From Rubellimicrobium rubrum (GTDB lineage: Bacteria > Pseudomonadota > Alphaproteobacteria > Rhodobacterales > Rhodobacteraceae): DNA of 64,000 nt. The stretch spans positions 61,380-125,379 of the forward strand of contig NZ_VDFU01000013.1 in assembly GCF_006152115.1 (NCBI RefSeq), in the 5' to 3' direction. Shown in pieces: positions 56,900 through 64,000 of this stretch. Positions within the stretch are counted from its first letter, which is position 1. Every line of letters starts with the position of its first letter. The translations under genes were made by a program, and so were the position numbers. Under the pieces are notes generated by a model, which saw only the letters and a program-made list of their open reading frames with translations, did no database searches and was not told where the DNA came from.

Positions 56900-57499
56900 A
56901 TGCTCAATCGCCGTAAAATGCTGGCCTGCAGCCTAGCCACTCTGGGCGTGGGCTGGTCGTCGGCTGCAGCGCATGAGAGCACCGATGTGGACCAGGGCCT
57001 TTCCACGAAGCTCCAGCCCCGGATCGTCGGCATCAAGGCCCAACTGCCCCCAGGCGAGATCCATATCGATCCTGGCACCTTTGCCTTGTACTGGACGCGG
57101 CCCGACCTGACGGCCATTCGCTACCCCTGCGCCGTTGGCCGACCAGGTCTCTACGAGCCTGGGGTATTCTATGTGGGCGCCAAGAAGGAATGGCCGCGTT
57201 GGACCCCTACGCCCGAGATGGTCGAGCGCGACCCCGACAGCTACGGCCATTATGCCGAGACCGGGATGCCGGGTGGGACTGCAAACCCCTTGGGCGCTCG
57301 CGCGCTCTATCTTCATACCCCCGAACGGGGCGACACCTTTCTGCGCATCCATGGCACCAACGCGCCCCAGACCATCGGGACGGCGGTCTCGAACGGCTGC
57401 GCGCGACTTCTCAACGAGCACATCGTCGACCTCTATGACATGGTGCCCCTGAACACACGGGTTGTCCTCTACTCACAAGATTTTCCGCTGTCCGGTTAG
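56900..57499 (+). CDS. L,D-transpeptidase (YkuD/ErfK family)
   Basis: A 199-residue exported YkuD-domain protein. N-terminal signal LNRRKMLACSLATLGVGWS (Tat-like RRKML), cleaved near AAA/HE. The catalytic block HGTNAPQTIGTAVSNGCARL supplies His (about 151), the SxGC-type Ser and the nucleophile Cys (about 167), followed by LLNEHIVDLYD. It should cross-link peptidoglycan by 3-3 bonds or anchor proteins in the periplasm. GGAGG lies 9 bases upstream of the ATG. It stands alone. Confidence 0.92.
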   Translation: MLNRRKMLACSLATLGVGWSSAAAHESTDVDQGLSTKLQPRIVGIKAQLPPGEIHIDPGTFALYWTRPDLTAIRYPCAVGRPGLYEPGVFYVGAKKEWPRWTPTPEMVERDPDSYGHYAETGMPGGTANPLGARALYLHTPERGDTFLRIHGTNAPQTIGTAVSNGCARLLNEHIVDLYDMVPLNTRVVLYSQDFPLSG

Positions 57500-57814
57500 A
57501 TCAGGGAACCATGCCAGGACCTGCTGGCGAGGTATGGCGGATCGAGACTTCGTGCTCTTGAACCAAGTCCTCCCATGCAGGCCATCGAGAGACAGAGAAA
57601 TACCGCACCCCTACTGAACTCGCGCGCAAAGCTCTGGGCCATGCTGGCCTTCCCATCCTTCTGGCTGCTGTCACGGTGCGCGCTGGAGGGTTGGACAGCC
57701 TGACATGACACCCGCGCCGCTGGTCAGCCATGTTCCTTTCGTGACCTTTGGAACTACCATCGACTCTGAAAACTCTTCATCATTGCGGGAGCTTTCAATC
57801 GGGAGTCCGAACCC
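57500..57814. other. Intergenic gap, nothing recognised
   Basis: About 315 bp between the L,D-transpeptidase and GT8 genes, both on the plus strand. No hairpin with a T-run or small gene is evident; it presumably holds the GT8 promoter. Confidence 0.4.
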
Positions 57815-58825
57815 TTGATCAAGGTCACTGCCGACCGTCCGGCCGCCCACCGACGGGCTGTCGTCTTCTGCTGTTACGGCAGTTACGTGCCCTATGCGGC
57901 TCTTGCTGCGGTGCGCATTGCGGCCCTGCATCCCCGGCGCAGCTTCGACATCTGTCTCTGCACGGGCGAGGTTCCGATCGAACTACCCGCGACGTTGGAG
58001 CCCGTCGGCATTCGGATCTGCCAGATCCGGACCGGCGAGCTCTTCCAGGGGCTCCGGCTCGATGCGGGCGCGTCCACTGACGTGTATCTGCGATTGGCGC
58101 TGCCGGCTGCGCTTGCTCAGGACTACGAACGCATTCTTTACCTCGACGCCGATGTGTCTGTGCAGGGCGGTGACTTCGAGGCTCTGCTCGGAGTGAACCT
58201 TGGCGGGCGGGCCATCGGAGCTGTGCGCGATAACACCCAGTGGCGCACGCCGGGACGGCACGTCCGTCAGTTTCGTCAACTGGGTCTGCCAGCGGCGGCG
58301 TACTTCAACGCCGGCGTTCTCCTGATGGATGTGGCGGCCTATAATGCAGCTGATCTTCTCGGCCAGTGTCTCCAGCTTGGCCGAAGCAGGGCGGATCAGA
58401 TGATCCGGCACGACCAAAACCTCTACAACGCCGTGCTCCAGGGAGATTGGGCCGAGCTCTCGCCGGTCTGGAACTGGCAGTACACGTGGGCATCCCGCTT
58501 CTTCGAAGCTATGCAGGAGACGCACATCGTGCACTTCATCGGCTCACGGAAGCCCTGGAAGGACCCGGATGGGCAACTGCCCCCTCGGTTTGCCCGTGCC
58601 ATGGCGGAGTTCATGGCCGTTCACTGGCCCGAACGGGCGTTGCCTCCGGTGAAATCCGGGCCGGCCCTCAATCCCACTCTGATGCGTAAGCACTTGTGGA
58701 AGCACTGGATCGGAGCGCCCGCAACCGCGCGCTATCTCGCCCGCTTTCCTTCAGATCTCACCGTCCATGCGCCGGCAATATCTTTCGCGTCCAGCTGGCC
58801 CAGCAAAGCTTACCGTCAAGCATGA
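57815..58825 (+). CDS. Family 8 glycosyltransferase
   Basis: A 336-residue GT8 glycosyltransferase. AVVFCCYGSYVPYAALAAVR begins the nucleotide-sugar fold, YERILYLDADV carries the DxD metal motif, and AAYFNAGVLLMDVAAYN plus HDQNLYNAVLQGDW and HIVHFIGSRKPWK are family hallmarks (LgtC/RfaJ-type galactosyl- or glucosyltransferases). I take a TTG start with GGGAG nine bases upstream, because the homology begins immediately after; no ATG fits. Cytosolic, likely acting on lipopolysaccharide or another glycan. Confidence 0.88.
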   Translation: MIKVTADRPAAHRRAVVFCCYGSYVPYAALAAVRIAALHPRRSFDICLCTGEVPIELPATLEPVGIRICQIRTGELFQGLRLDAGASTDVYLRLALPAALAQDYERILYLDADVSVQGGDFEALLGVNLGGRAIGAVRDNTQWRTPGRHVRQFRQLGLPAAAYFNAGVLLMDVAAYNAADLLGQCLQLGRSRADQMIRHDQNLYNAVLQGDWAELSPVWNWQYTWASRFFEAMQETHIVHFIGSRKPWKDPDGQLPPRFARAMAEFMAVHWPERALPPVKSGPALNPTLMRKHLWKHWIGAPATARYLARFPSDLTVHAPAISFASSWPSKAYRQA

Positions 58826-59543
58826 CCAAGGCGGCTCGGGTTTGGACCCGTTTCAGGGTGGACGTCGGAGCCAGTCAGGACGGCACTTGCAGGCAAACTG
58901 CAGCGACCTCCCGGGCTGGCTGGGTTCAACATACGACCGAGGCTGTTGGGGAGGTCGGAGCCGGTTGCTTGTCGAGCCTTCGGCACTCAACCGACGCCTG
59001 CCCTTACCTCGCTCTTTGCCGATTTCACCAGCTCGTCCTGACTTCGCCAACAATGTCCCGTCGTTTTCCGGCTGTTCGCTACGGCCTCCGTTTGGTAAGT
59101 CTGCTGGCCAGGCTGACCCAGGCTGGCCCCGGAGCGTGCTGTACACAGTAGGCCGCGCCACGGAGAACAGCGGACCCAGGTCGCTGGTCCAGCAACATGG
59201 AACGGCTTTTCACCTCTTTTGACAACAAACGGCCAGCGCGGCCGAGAGCGTCGGTTCAGCTCCCCCGCTACAGACACGCTGAGCCTGCCTGCCCTGTTAA
59301 GCTGGCCAGCGCGGTCGATCCTCCCCCACTGCCGGAACGTAAGAGGATTTCCCATACTCCCCAAGTTCATGTCATCGGCGCTGTGAGAGCTGAGATTCGC
59401 TCGGCCTATTAGTGGTCTCTCATCAGGGCTGGACGCATGGCAGCGGAAGTCAGGCAGGCGGTTGCGGGCTTCGGTTTAGCCGCAACGCCGGAACAATCGC
59501 AGGTCCGGGAGGTTCCAGTAAGCCAATGCCGGAGGGACCTCGC
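58826..59543. other. Gene-poor stretch, nothing recognised
   Basis: About 720 bp. Frames on both strands are open for 70-150 codons but none carries a family signature or start signal. Together with the dehydrogenase fragment to the right, it may be a decayed region. Confidence 0.4.
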
Positions 59544-60116
59544 ATGCTTGCCTCAGACTACCGGGGGCCACGCCGCGTGCGAACCGACCAGAAGCCCATG
59601 CCAGCCGTCGAGCACCCTCGCGCTGCCATTTTTCGCGTCACGCGATCCTGCATCTGCGGCTCGGACCTGCATCTCTACAGCGGAGTAGTCCCCGCCCCCT
59701 ACATCGGGATGACCTTCGGCCGCGAGTTCACGGCCGACGTCGAGGATGTCGCGCCGGAGGTCGCCCGGGTGGAGGTGCTCCGCTTCATCGAACACAACCG
59801 GCTCCCGGCAGTGGTGGGGACATCCACGCCGCCGCAAGGCCCGAGCGGCGTAATGCGCCGCGTTGCATTTCGGGACCGAACCCACCGGCTCCTGCTCCCG
59901 GGCGCCGACCGGGTGAACGTGGCCGAAGGAGTGCTGACGGACCTGGCGCGCGGCAAGGTTCGGAACATGCCGGCCGAAATGGGCATCCGAGCGGCCCGGA
60001 GGCATGACAGCCCGGCCCTGGTCGCCAAGGTTGCAGCGGCCGCTATCGTCGGGGTCCTGGCCACCACGGCGCGGCGGCGCCGGAACAGCCGAACGCCACG
60101 AACAGGGCAGCTGTGA
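59544..60116 (+). pseudogene. N-terminal fragment of a zinc alcohol dehydrogenase fused to unrelated sequence
   Basis: The first about 75 residues match the start of the glutathione-independent formaldehyde dehydrogenase / zinc alcohol dehydrogenase group: VEHPRAAIFRVTRSCICGSD carries the catalytic-zinc Cys, then LHLYSGVV and the GHEF-like FGREFTADVEDVAPEV. In FGREF the usual His is replaced by Arg. The expected structural-zinc loop and whole Rossmann domain are missing; instead about 115 unrelated residues run to a stop. GGAGGG still precedes the ATG, so it may be translated. A deletion within a former dehydrogenase gene explains it best; a genuinely new short protein is the alternative. Confidence 0.65.
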
Positions 60117-60216
60117 GCGGCGAAGCATCGCGCCCTTTCCCTCCCCATGCACAGCGTGGACGCGGCTTCGCCGCTGCCATGATTCGGTTCCTAAAGACAA
60201 CTTGTGAGGTTCGCAC

Positions 60217-61284
60217 ATGCAATCCAGTTCGCTGGAGTTCCTGACGTCACTGGTTTCGGCGCCGTCGCCCAGCGGCTTCGAGCAGCCGGTGGCCCGGCTG
60301 TACCGTGAGTACGCGACACCGTTTGCGGACGGGGTCACGACGGACGTTGCCGGCAACGTGGTGGCCGTGCTCAACCCGGATGCGTCCATGAAGGTCATGC
60401 TGGCCGGGCACATGGACGAGATCGGCTTCATCATCCACCACATCGGGGACGACGGCCTGCTCCATTTCAGCGCCATCGGGGGGCATGACAGCACGACGCC
60501 CATGGGCCAGCGGGTCTGGGTGCATGGCCGGGAGCGGGTGACCGGCGTGGTGGGACGCAAGGCCATCCACCTGCTCGACCCTGAGGAGCTCAAGGAAAAG
60601 CCGAAGATGAAGGACCTTTGGATCGACATCGGGGCCAGTTCCCGCGAGGAGGCCGAAGCCATCGTTCAACTAGGCGACGTCGTCACCTACCAGTACGAGT
60701 TCCAGACGCTCCTGGGCGGGCGCGCCACGGCGCGGGCCTTCGACAACAAGGCCGGCTTGTTCGTGGTGGCCGAAGCGCTGCGGCTCCTGCGGGAGGAGGG
60801 CGGGCTCCACCCTGAGGTCGGCGTTCATGCGGTGGGGACCGTGCAAGAGGAGATCGGCTCCCGGGGGGCGCAAGTGGCAGCCTTCGGGATCGCTCCGCAA
60901 TCCGGCATCGCCGTCGATATGGGCCATGCCATCGACTACCCGGATGTGAGCAAGGCCCAGCACGGGCAGTTCGACATCGGCAAGGGGCCCGGGATCGACC
61001 GCGGCGCGAACACGAATCCTGTCGTGTTCGATCTGCTCACGCAGGCCGCCCGGGAGGAAGGCATTCCCTATCAGGTCCACGTCACGGCCGGCGCCACTCC
61101 GACCGATGCCAAGGCCATGCAGGTGAACCGGGGCGGCATGGCCACCGCGCTCCTGAACGTACCCTTGCGCTACATGCACACGCCTTGCGAAGTGCTGAGC
61201 CTCAAGGACCTGGAAGCCTCCGCGCGCCTCTTGGCCGCATACTGCAGACGGATCACGCCGGACACGGACTTCACGCCTCGTTGA
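60217..61284 (+). CDS. M42 family glutamyl aminopeptidase/endoglucanase-like
   Basis: A 355-residue M42 metallo-aminopeptidase (FrvX/PepA-like dodecamer class). The five metal ligands are recognisable: His in MLAGHMDEIGF (about 65), Asp in ARAFDNKAG (about 176), Glu pair in VQEEIGSRGA (about 211-212), Asp in IAVDMGHA (about 234) and His in YMHTPCE near the C-terminus. It would trim N-terminal residues from peptides in the cytosol. A GAGG lies upstream of the ATG. No operon partner is obvious; it converges with the transglutaminase gene. Confidence 0.93.
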   Translation: MQSSSLEFLTSLVSAPSPSGFEQPVARLYREYATPFADGVTTDVAGNVVAVLNPDASMKVMLAGHMDEIGFIIHHIGDDGLLHFSAIGGHDSTTPMGQRVWVHGRERVTGVVGRKAIHLLDPEELKEKPKMKDLWIDIGASSREEAEAIVQLGDVVTYQYEFQTLLGGRATARAFDNKAGLFVVAEALRLLREEGGLHPEVGVHAVGTVQEEIGSRGAQVAAFGIAPQSGIAVDMGHAIDYPDVSKAQHGQFDIGKGPGIDRGANTNPVVFDLLTQAAREEGIPYQVHVTAGATPTDAKAMQVNRGGMATALLNVPLRYMHTPCEVLSLKDLEASARLLAAYCRRITPDTDFTPR

Positions 61285-61334
61285 GGGCCGAAGCACGGCT
61301 CGCGCCCAGGCAGCATCGCCCCACAAGGGAGGCG

Positions 61335-62312
61335 TCACGCTGTGTCGTCGGACGTCCGTGAAGGCTCGGTTCTTTCCGTCTCCGCAAGCCCGGCTCTTTC
61401 ACCGGCACCGACCTCGGTCGGTCCACCTTCGTCGTCCTCTGATCCGCCGGAGACCTCGACTGTGACGGTCATGTCCGCGAATGCATCGGGCTTGCCCACG
61501 TAGCTGCCCGAAACGGGAACGGCCTGGACAATGTCGCGCACGACCGCGACGGGCACGAGGTTGGCGCCTCCCATGCTCCGGTTGGTCGGATCGAAGGGGA
61601 TCCAGCCCGCTCCCGGCACGTAGACCTCGGCCCAGGCATGGGTGGTGCCCGCCCCCTGGGATCCGAGGAGGCGCTCGCCCGGATCGTAGAGGTACCCGGA
61701 TACGAGACGCGCCCCGAAGCCCAGGCTGCGGACCGCTTCGGCAAAGAGTACGGCGAAATCCCGGCAGGACCCTGCAGCACGGTCCAGGCTTTCCAGCGGG
61801 GACTGCGTGCCTTCATCGTCCCTCGTCTCGTAGGCGAGAGCCCCGGCTACCCCGGCACTCAGGTCCTGGAGCAGCGACAGCGTGTCCGTGGGTCGGCCCC
61901 ACACAAAGCCCTGCGCCCATGCGGCGAGCCGCCCACCTGGGTCGGGATGCTGCATCACACTGAGTGCTCCGAGATCGGTCCAGTCCTCGTCCGAGTAACG
62001 GAACGGGAAAGAGATGGCCGAAGCCGCAATGTCGAACACCGGCCAAGCCGCCGCCGAGTGCTCGACCTCGGTGGAGCAGGTGATCACCAGACGGTCGGTC
62101 ATCGACGTGAACGGAAAGGTTGCGGTGGCGACGGCGTTGCCCGCGACGTCGTGCCCCCAGGTAACCGTCGCATCGGGCGAGATCTCCATGGCGCTGCTGA
62201 CGATCTTCAGATCGCGACTCTCGCGCGGACGCAGCATCAGCCGGTGCGGGCTGAGTTGCACCGGCTCGCGGTAGCGATAGCTCGTCTTGTGGGTGATCGT
62301 GAGATGAACCAA
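61335..62312 (-). CDS. Transglutaminase-like cysteine protease/amidase
   Basis: About 325 residues. The N-terminal bacterial transglutaminase-like domain begins VHLTITHKTSYRYREPVQLS and continues through HRLMLRPRESRDL; the catalytic core has Cys in AAGSCRDFAVLF (about 183), His in GTTHAWAEVYVPG (about 225) and Asp in GWIPFDPTN (about 241). A tail rich in Glu, Gly and Thr follows. No signal peptide. I start at a TTG just before the conserved N-terminus; a second TTG is adjacent. It is divergent from a zinc-ribbon metallopeptidase and near a circularly permuted ATP-grasp gene, the usual company of this family. Confidence 0.88.
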   Translation of the reverse strand: MVHLTITHKTSYRYREPVQLSPHRLMLRPRESRDLKIVSSAMEISPDATVTWGHDVAGNAVATATFPFTSMTDRLVITCSTEVEHSAAAWPVFDIAASAISFPFRYSDEDWTDLGALSVMQHPDPGGRLAAWAQGFVWGRPTDTLSLLQDLSAGVAGALAYETRDDEGTQSPLESLDRAAGSCRDFAVLFAEAVRSLGFGARLVSGYLYDPGERLLGSQGAGTTHAWAEVYVPGAGWIPFDPTNRSMGGANLVPVAVVRDIVQAVPVSGSYVGKPDAFADMTVTVEVSGGSEDDEGGPTEVGAGERAGLAETERTEPSRTSDDTA

Positions 62313-62584
62313 CAAAGGCCCCCTGGCTGCGCCCGAGCGGTCGGACGAATACGAACGTGCGAGTTTCACCGGTGGTTCTCGGTCACGGGCGCAAAAGCTA
62401 CCACGATTCGACCTGGCCGGACGCGCCAGGCAGCATCGCTCGTGTTCTAAGCCGTCCGCGTCGGGAACGTTCCTGCGGCGAAACAGGAAAGTCGCGGGAA
62501 CAATCGTCATCGGAATCTCTTAGAACCCCACGCCAAGGCCGAGTGGCCTGCCCATCCCACGTCCCAGGCCTTTCAGGAACTTCC

Positions 62585-63691
62585 ATGCAACTCTTCGAAT
62601 GCCAGAACTGCGGGCAGACGCTCTTCTTCGAAAACAGCTCCTGCGAACGCTGCGGACACAGGCTTGGCTACATCGCTGCGCGGCAGACCCTGGCGGCGCT
62701 GCGGCCCGATGGCGACGGCTGGCGTCCGCTCGACGAGCCCGAAGTGCTCTACCGCTTCTGCCGCAACGCCGGGCACGAGGTCTGCAACTGGCTGGTGCCC
62801 GGGGCTGACGAGACAGTCTTCTGCGAAGCCTGCCGCCACAACCTGACCATACCCGACCTGTCGGTACCCGAGAACATGCTGCGCTGGCGCCGGCTGGAGG
62901 ACGCCAAGCACCGGCTGTTCTACTCGCTCCTCCAGTTCGGCCTCCCTCTCGCCACCCGTGCCGAGTCGCCGGAAGGGTTGGCCTTCGACATGCTGGCCGA
63001 CCCACTGGACCCAAGTGCGCCCAAGGTCCTCACCGGGCACGATTCGGGACTGATCACGATCAACATCGCCGAGGCCGACGACGCGGAACGCGAAAGCCGC
63101 CGCGAGGGCATGAGCGAGCTTTACCGCACGCTGCTCGGCCACTTCCGCCATGAGGTCGGGCATTATTACTGGGACCGGCTGGTGCGCGACGGCGGACAGG
63201 ACGTTCTGGGGCGCTTCCGGGCGCTGTTCGGCGACGAGCGCGAAGACTACGCCGAGGCGCTCAAGCGCAACTACGACCAGGGGCCTCCGGCGGACTGGCG
63301 CGAGCGCTGCATCTCGGCCTACGCCGCCTCGCATCCGTGGGAAGACTGGGCCGAGACCTGGGCGCACTACCTCCACATGGTCGACACGCTCGGGACGGCG
63401 GGGGCCTTTGGCCTGCGGCTGCATCCGGGCGGTGCACAGGCCGAGAGCCTTGCCGCGCGGGTCGACTTCGATGCCTACCAGGCCGAGAGCATCGACGTTC
63501 TGGTGGCAGCCTGGACACCTCTCACGCTGGCGGTCAACTCGCTCAACCGCAGCATGGGGCTGCCGGATCTCTACCCCTTCGTGCTGTCCCCTGCCGTCGT
63601 GGCCAAGCTTGGCTTCGTGCATGACATGGTTGGGACCGGAAGGAACATGGATCGCCGCAAGGTGAACGGGAACAAAGCCGATCCTGGTTGA
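62585..63691 (+). CDS. Zinc-ribbon putative metallopeptidase (COG4307 type)
   Basis: A 368-residue protein. The N-terminus has two CxxC pairs (CQNCG and CERCG, about 6-23), a zinc ribbon, and a second cysteine set follows (RFCRNAGHEVC, FCEACRHN). The central HFRHEVGHYYWDRL (His about 189, Glu 190, His 193) is an HExxH metallopeptidase site, and DWAETWAHYLHMVDT supplies a further His/Glu helix. The family is commonly annotated as a putative zinc-binding peptidase; no substrate is known to me. AGGAA precedes the ATG. It is divergent from the transglutaminase and co-directional with the ATP-grasp gene 70 bp on. Confidence 0.85.
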   Translation: MQLFECQNCGQTLFFENSSCERCGHRLGYIAARQTLAALRPDGDGWRPLDEPEVLYRFCRNAGHEVCNWLVPGADETVFCEACRHNLTIPDLSVPENMLRWRRLEDAKHRLFYSLLQFGLPLATRAESPEGLAFDMLADPLDPSAPKVLTGHDSGLITINIAEADDAERESRREGMSELYRTLLGHFRHEVGHYYWDRLVRDGGQDVLGRFRALFGDEREDYAEALKRNYDQGPPADWRERCISAYAASHPWEDWAETWAHYLHMVDTLGTAGAFGLRLHPGGAQAESLAARVDFDAYQAESIDVLVAAWTPLTLAVNSLNRSMGLPDLYPFVLSPAVVAKLGFVHDMVGTGRNMDRRKVNGNKADPG

Positions 63692-63761
63692 TTAGGGCTG
63701 CCTTGGGTCCGTGCGACTGCCCCAGGCGGTCAGGACCTGTTCTCGATCTGCCAGGAGCATC

Positions 63762-64000
63762 ATGGGCATCTGCTGGGACGATTATCCAACCGATTCCGCC
63801 TTCGACGAGCTGATCCAGTCTCCTGGCCGGCCTCGTCCCGGCGCCGAGGCGCTCTGCGCCTATCTGGCCTCGCTGGACGAACAGGAGTTGACCGACCGTG
63901 TGGCCACGGCTGAAAAGGTCATCCGTCTCATGGGGATCAGCTTTCGCGTTTATGGCGAGGATGGCGGCTCCATCGACCGGCACTGGCCCTACGATCTGAT
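63762..64000 (+). CDS. Circularly permuted ATP-grasp protein, N-terminal part, cut by window edge
   Basis: Seventy-nine codons. The translation opens with MGICWDDYPTDSAFDELIQ and has VIRLMGISFRVYGEDGG then HWPYDL, the start of the circularly permuted type 2 ATP-grasp family (CP_ATPgrasp), whose members form amide bonds and occur with transglutaminase and alpha-E proteins. CAGGAG precedes the ATG. The ATP-binding part lies beyond the window. Confidence 0.85.
   Translation, partial: MGICWDDYPTDSAFDELIQSPGRPRPGAEALCAYLASLDEQELTDRVATAEKVIRLMGISFRVYGEDGGSIDRHWPYDL

Noticed and set aside
1..64000. tRNA, rRNA, CRISPR arrays and riboswitches
   Set aside because: I looked for T-loop GTTCRANYC clusters, regularly spaced repeats and known leader motifs by eye and saw none that hold up; a covariance-model scan was not possible.

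Overview
The window is a high-GC (judged by eye roughly two-thirds G+C) segment of a Gram-negative chromosome. Protein families point to an alphaproteobacterium, most plausibly a Rhodobacterales-type heterotroph: abundant periplasmic-binding-protein ABC transporters, a FadR-type GntR regulator, a serralysin/RTX protease, a globin-coupled chemoreceptor and a transglutaminase / permuted ATP-grasp cluster. The genus is not determinable from the sequence alone. I see no rRNA, tRNA or CRISPR array.

Layout. (1) 1-9.1 kb is sparse: the 5' end of a priming sugar transferase, a secreted Ala-rich protein, a LamG-domain protein paired with an AGE-family epimerase, and a single-domain response regulator, separated by more than 1 kb stretches without recognisable genes. 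(2) 9.1-15.3 kb: an unusual adenylation-carrier-membrane acyltransferase fusion, convergent nhaA, a SAM methyltransferase and an MDR oxidoreductase. (3) 15.7-27.6 kb: ggt, a complete dppABCDF dipeptide importer, a YbaY-like secreted protein and a 1114-aa RTX metalloprotease. This looks like an extracellular/periplasmic peptide-harvesting block. (4) 28.4-36.7 kb: two transport operons around one GntR/FCD regulator. On one side are an amino-acid ABC importer and a class V PLP enzyme; on the other is an rbs-type sugar importer. The divergent gap holds three tandem GGTnnnACC-like sites. (5) 36.8-43.6 kb: ugpBAEC plus alkaline phosphatase behind a Pho-box-like site, i.e. a phosphate-starvation block. 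(6) 44-54 kb: small secreted and house-keeping genes, GH16 glycanase, glycosyltransferase and epimerase, mixed with a frameshifted tannase/feruloyl esterase remnant and a dead IS5-family transposase. (7) 51.6-56 kb: soluble haem chemoreceptor and a membrane GGDEF-EAL protein. (8) 56.9-64 kb: L,D-transpeptidase, GT8 glycosyltransferase, an alcohol-dehydrogenase fragment, an M42 aminopeptidase, and a transglutaminase / zinc metallopeptidase / circularly permuted ATP-grasp cluster cut by the window end.

Two cross-cutting patterns stand out. All four ABC operons that begin with a solute-binding-protein gene carry a GC-rich inverted repeat in the gap between that gene and the next (strong in dpp, the amino-acid operon and ugp; weaker in the sugar operon). 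Also, about 11-12 kb of the window lies in gaps over 300 bp, and the three clear gene relics lie in or beside such gaps, suggesting ongoing local decay.
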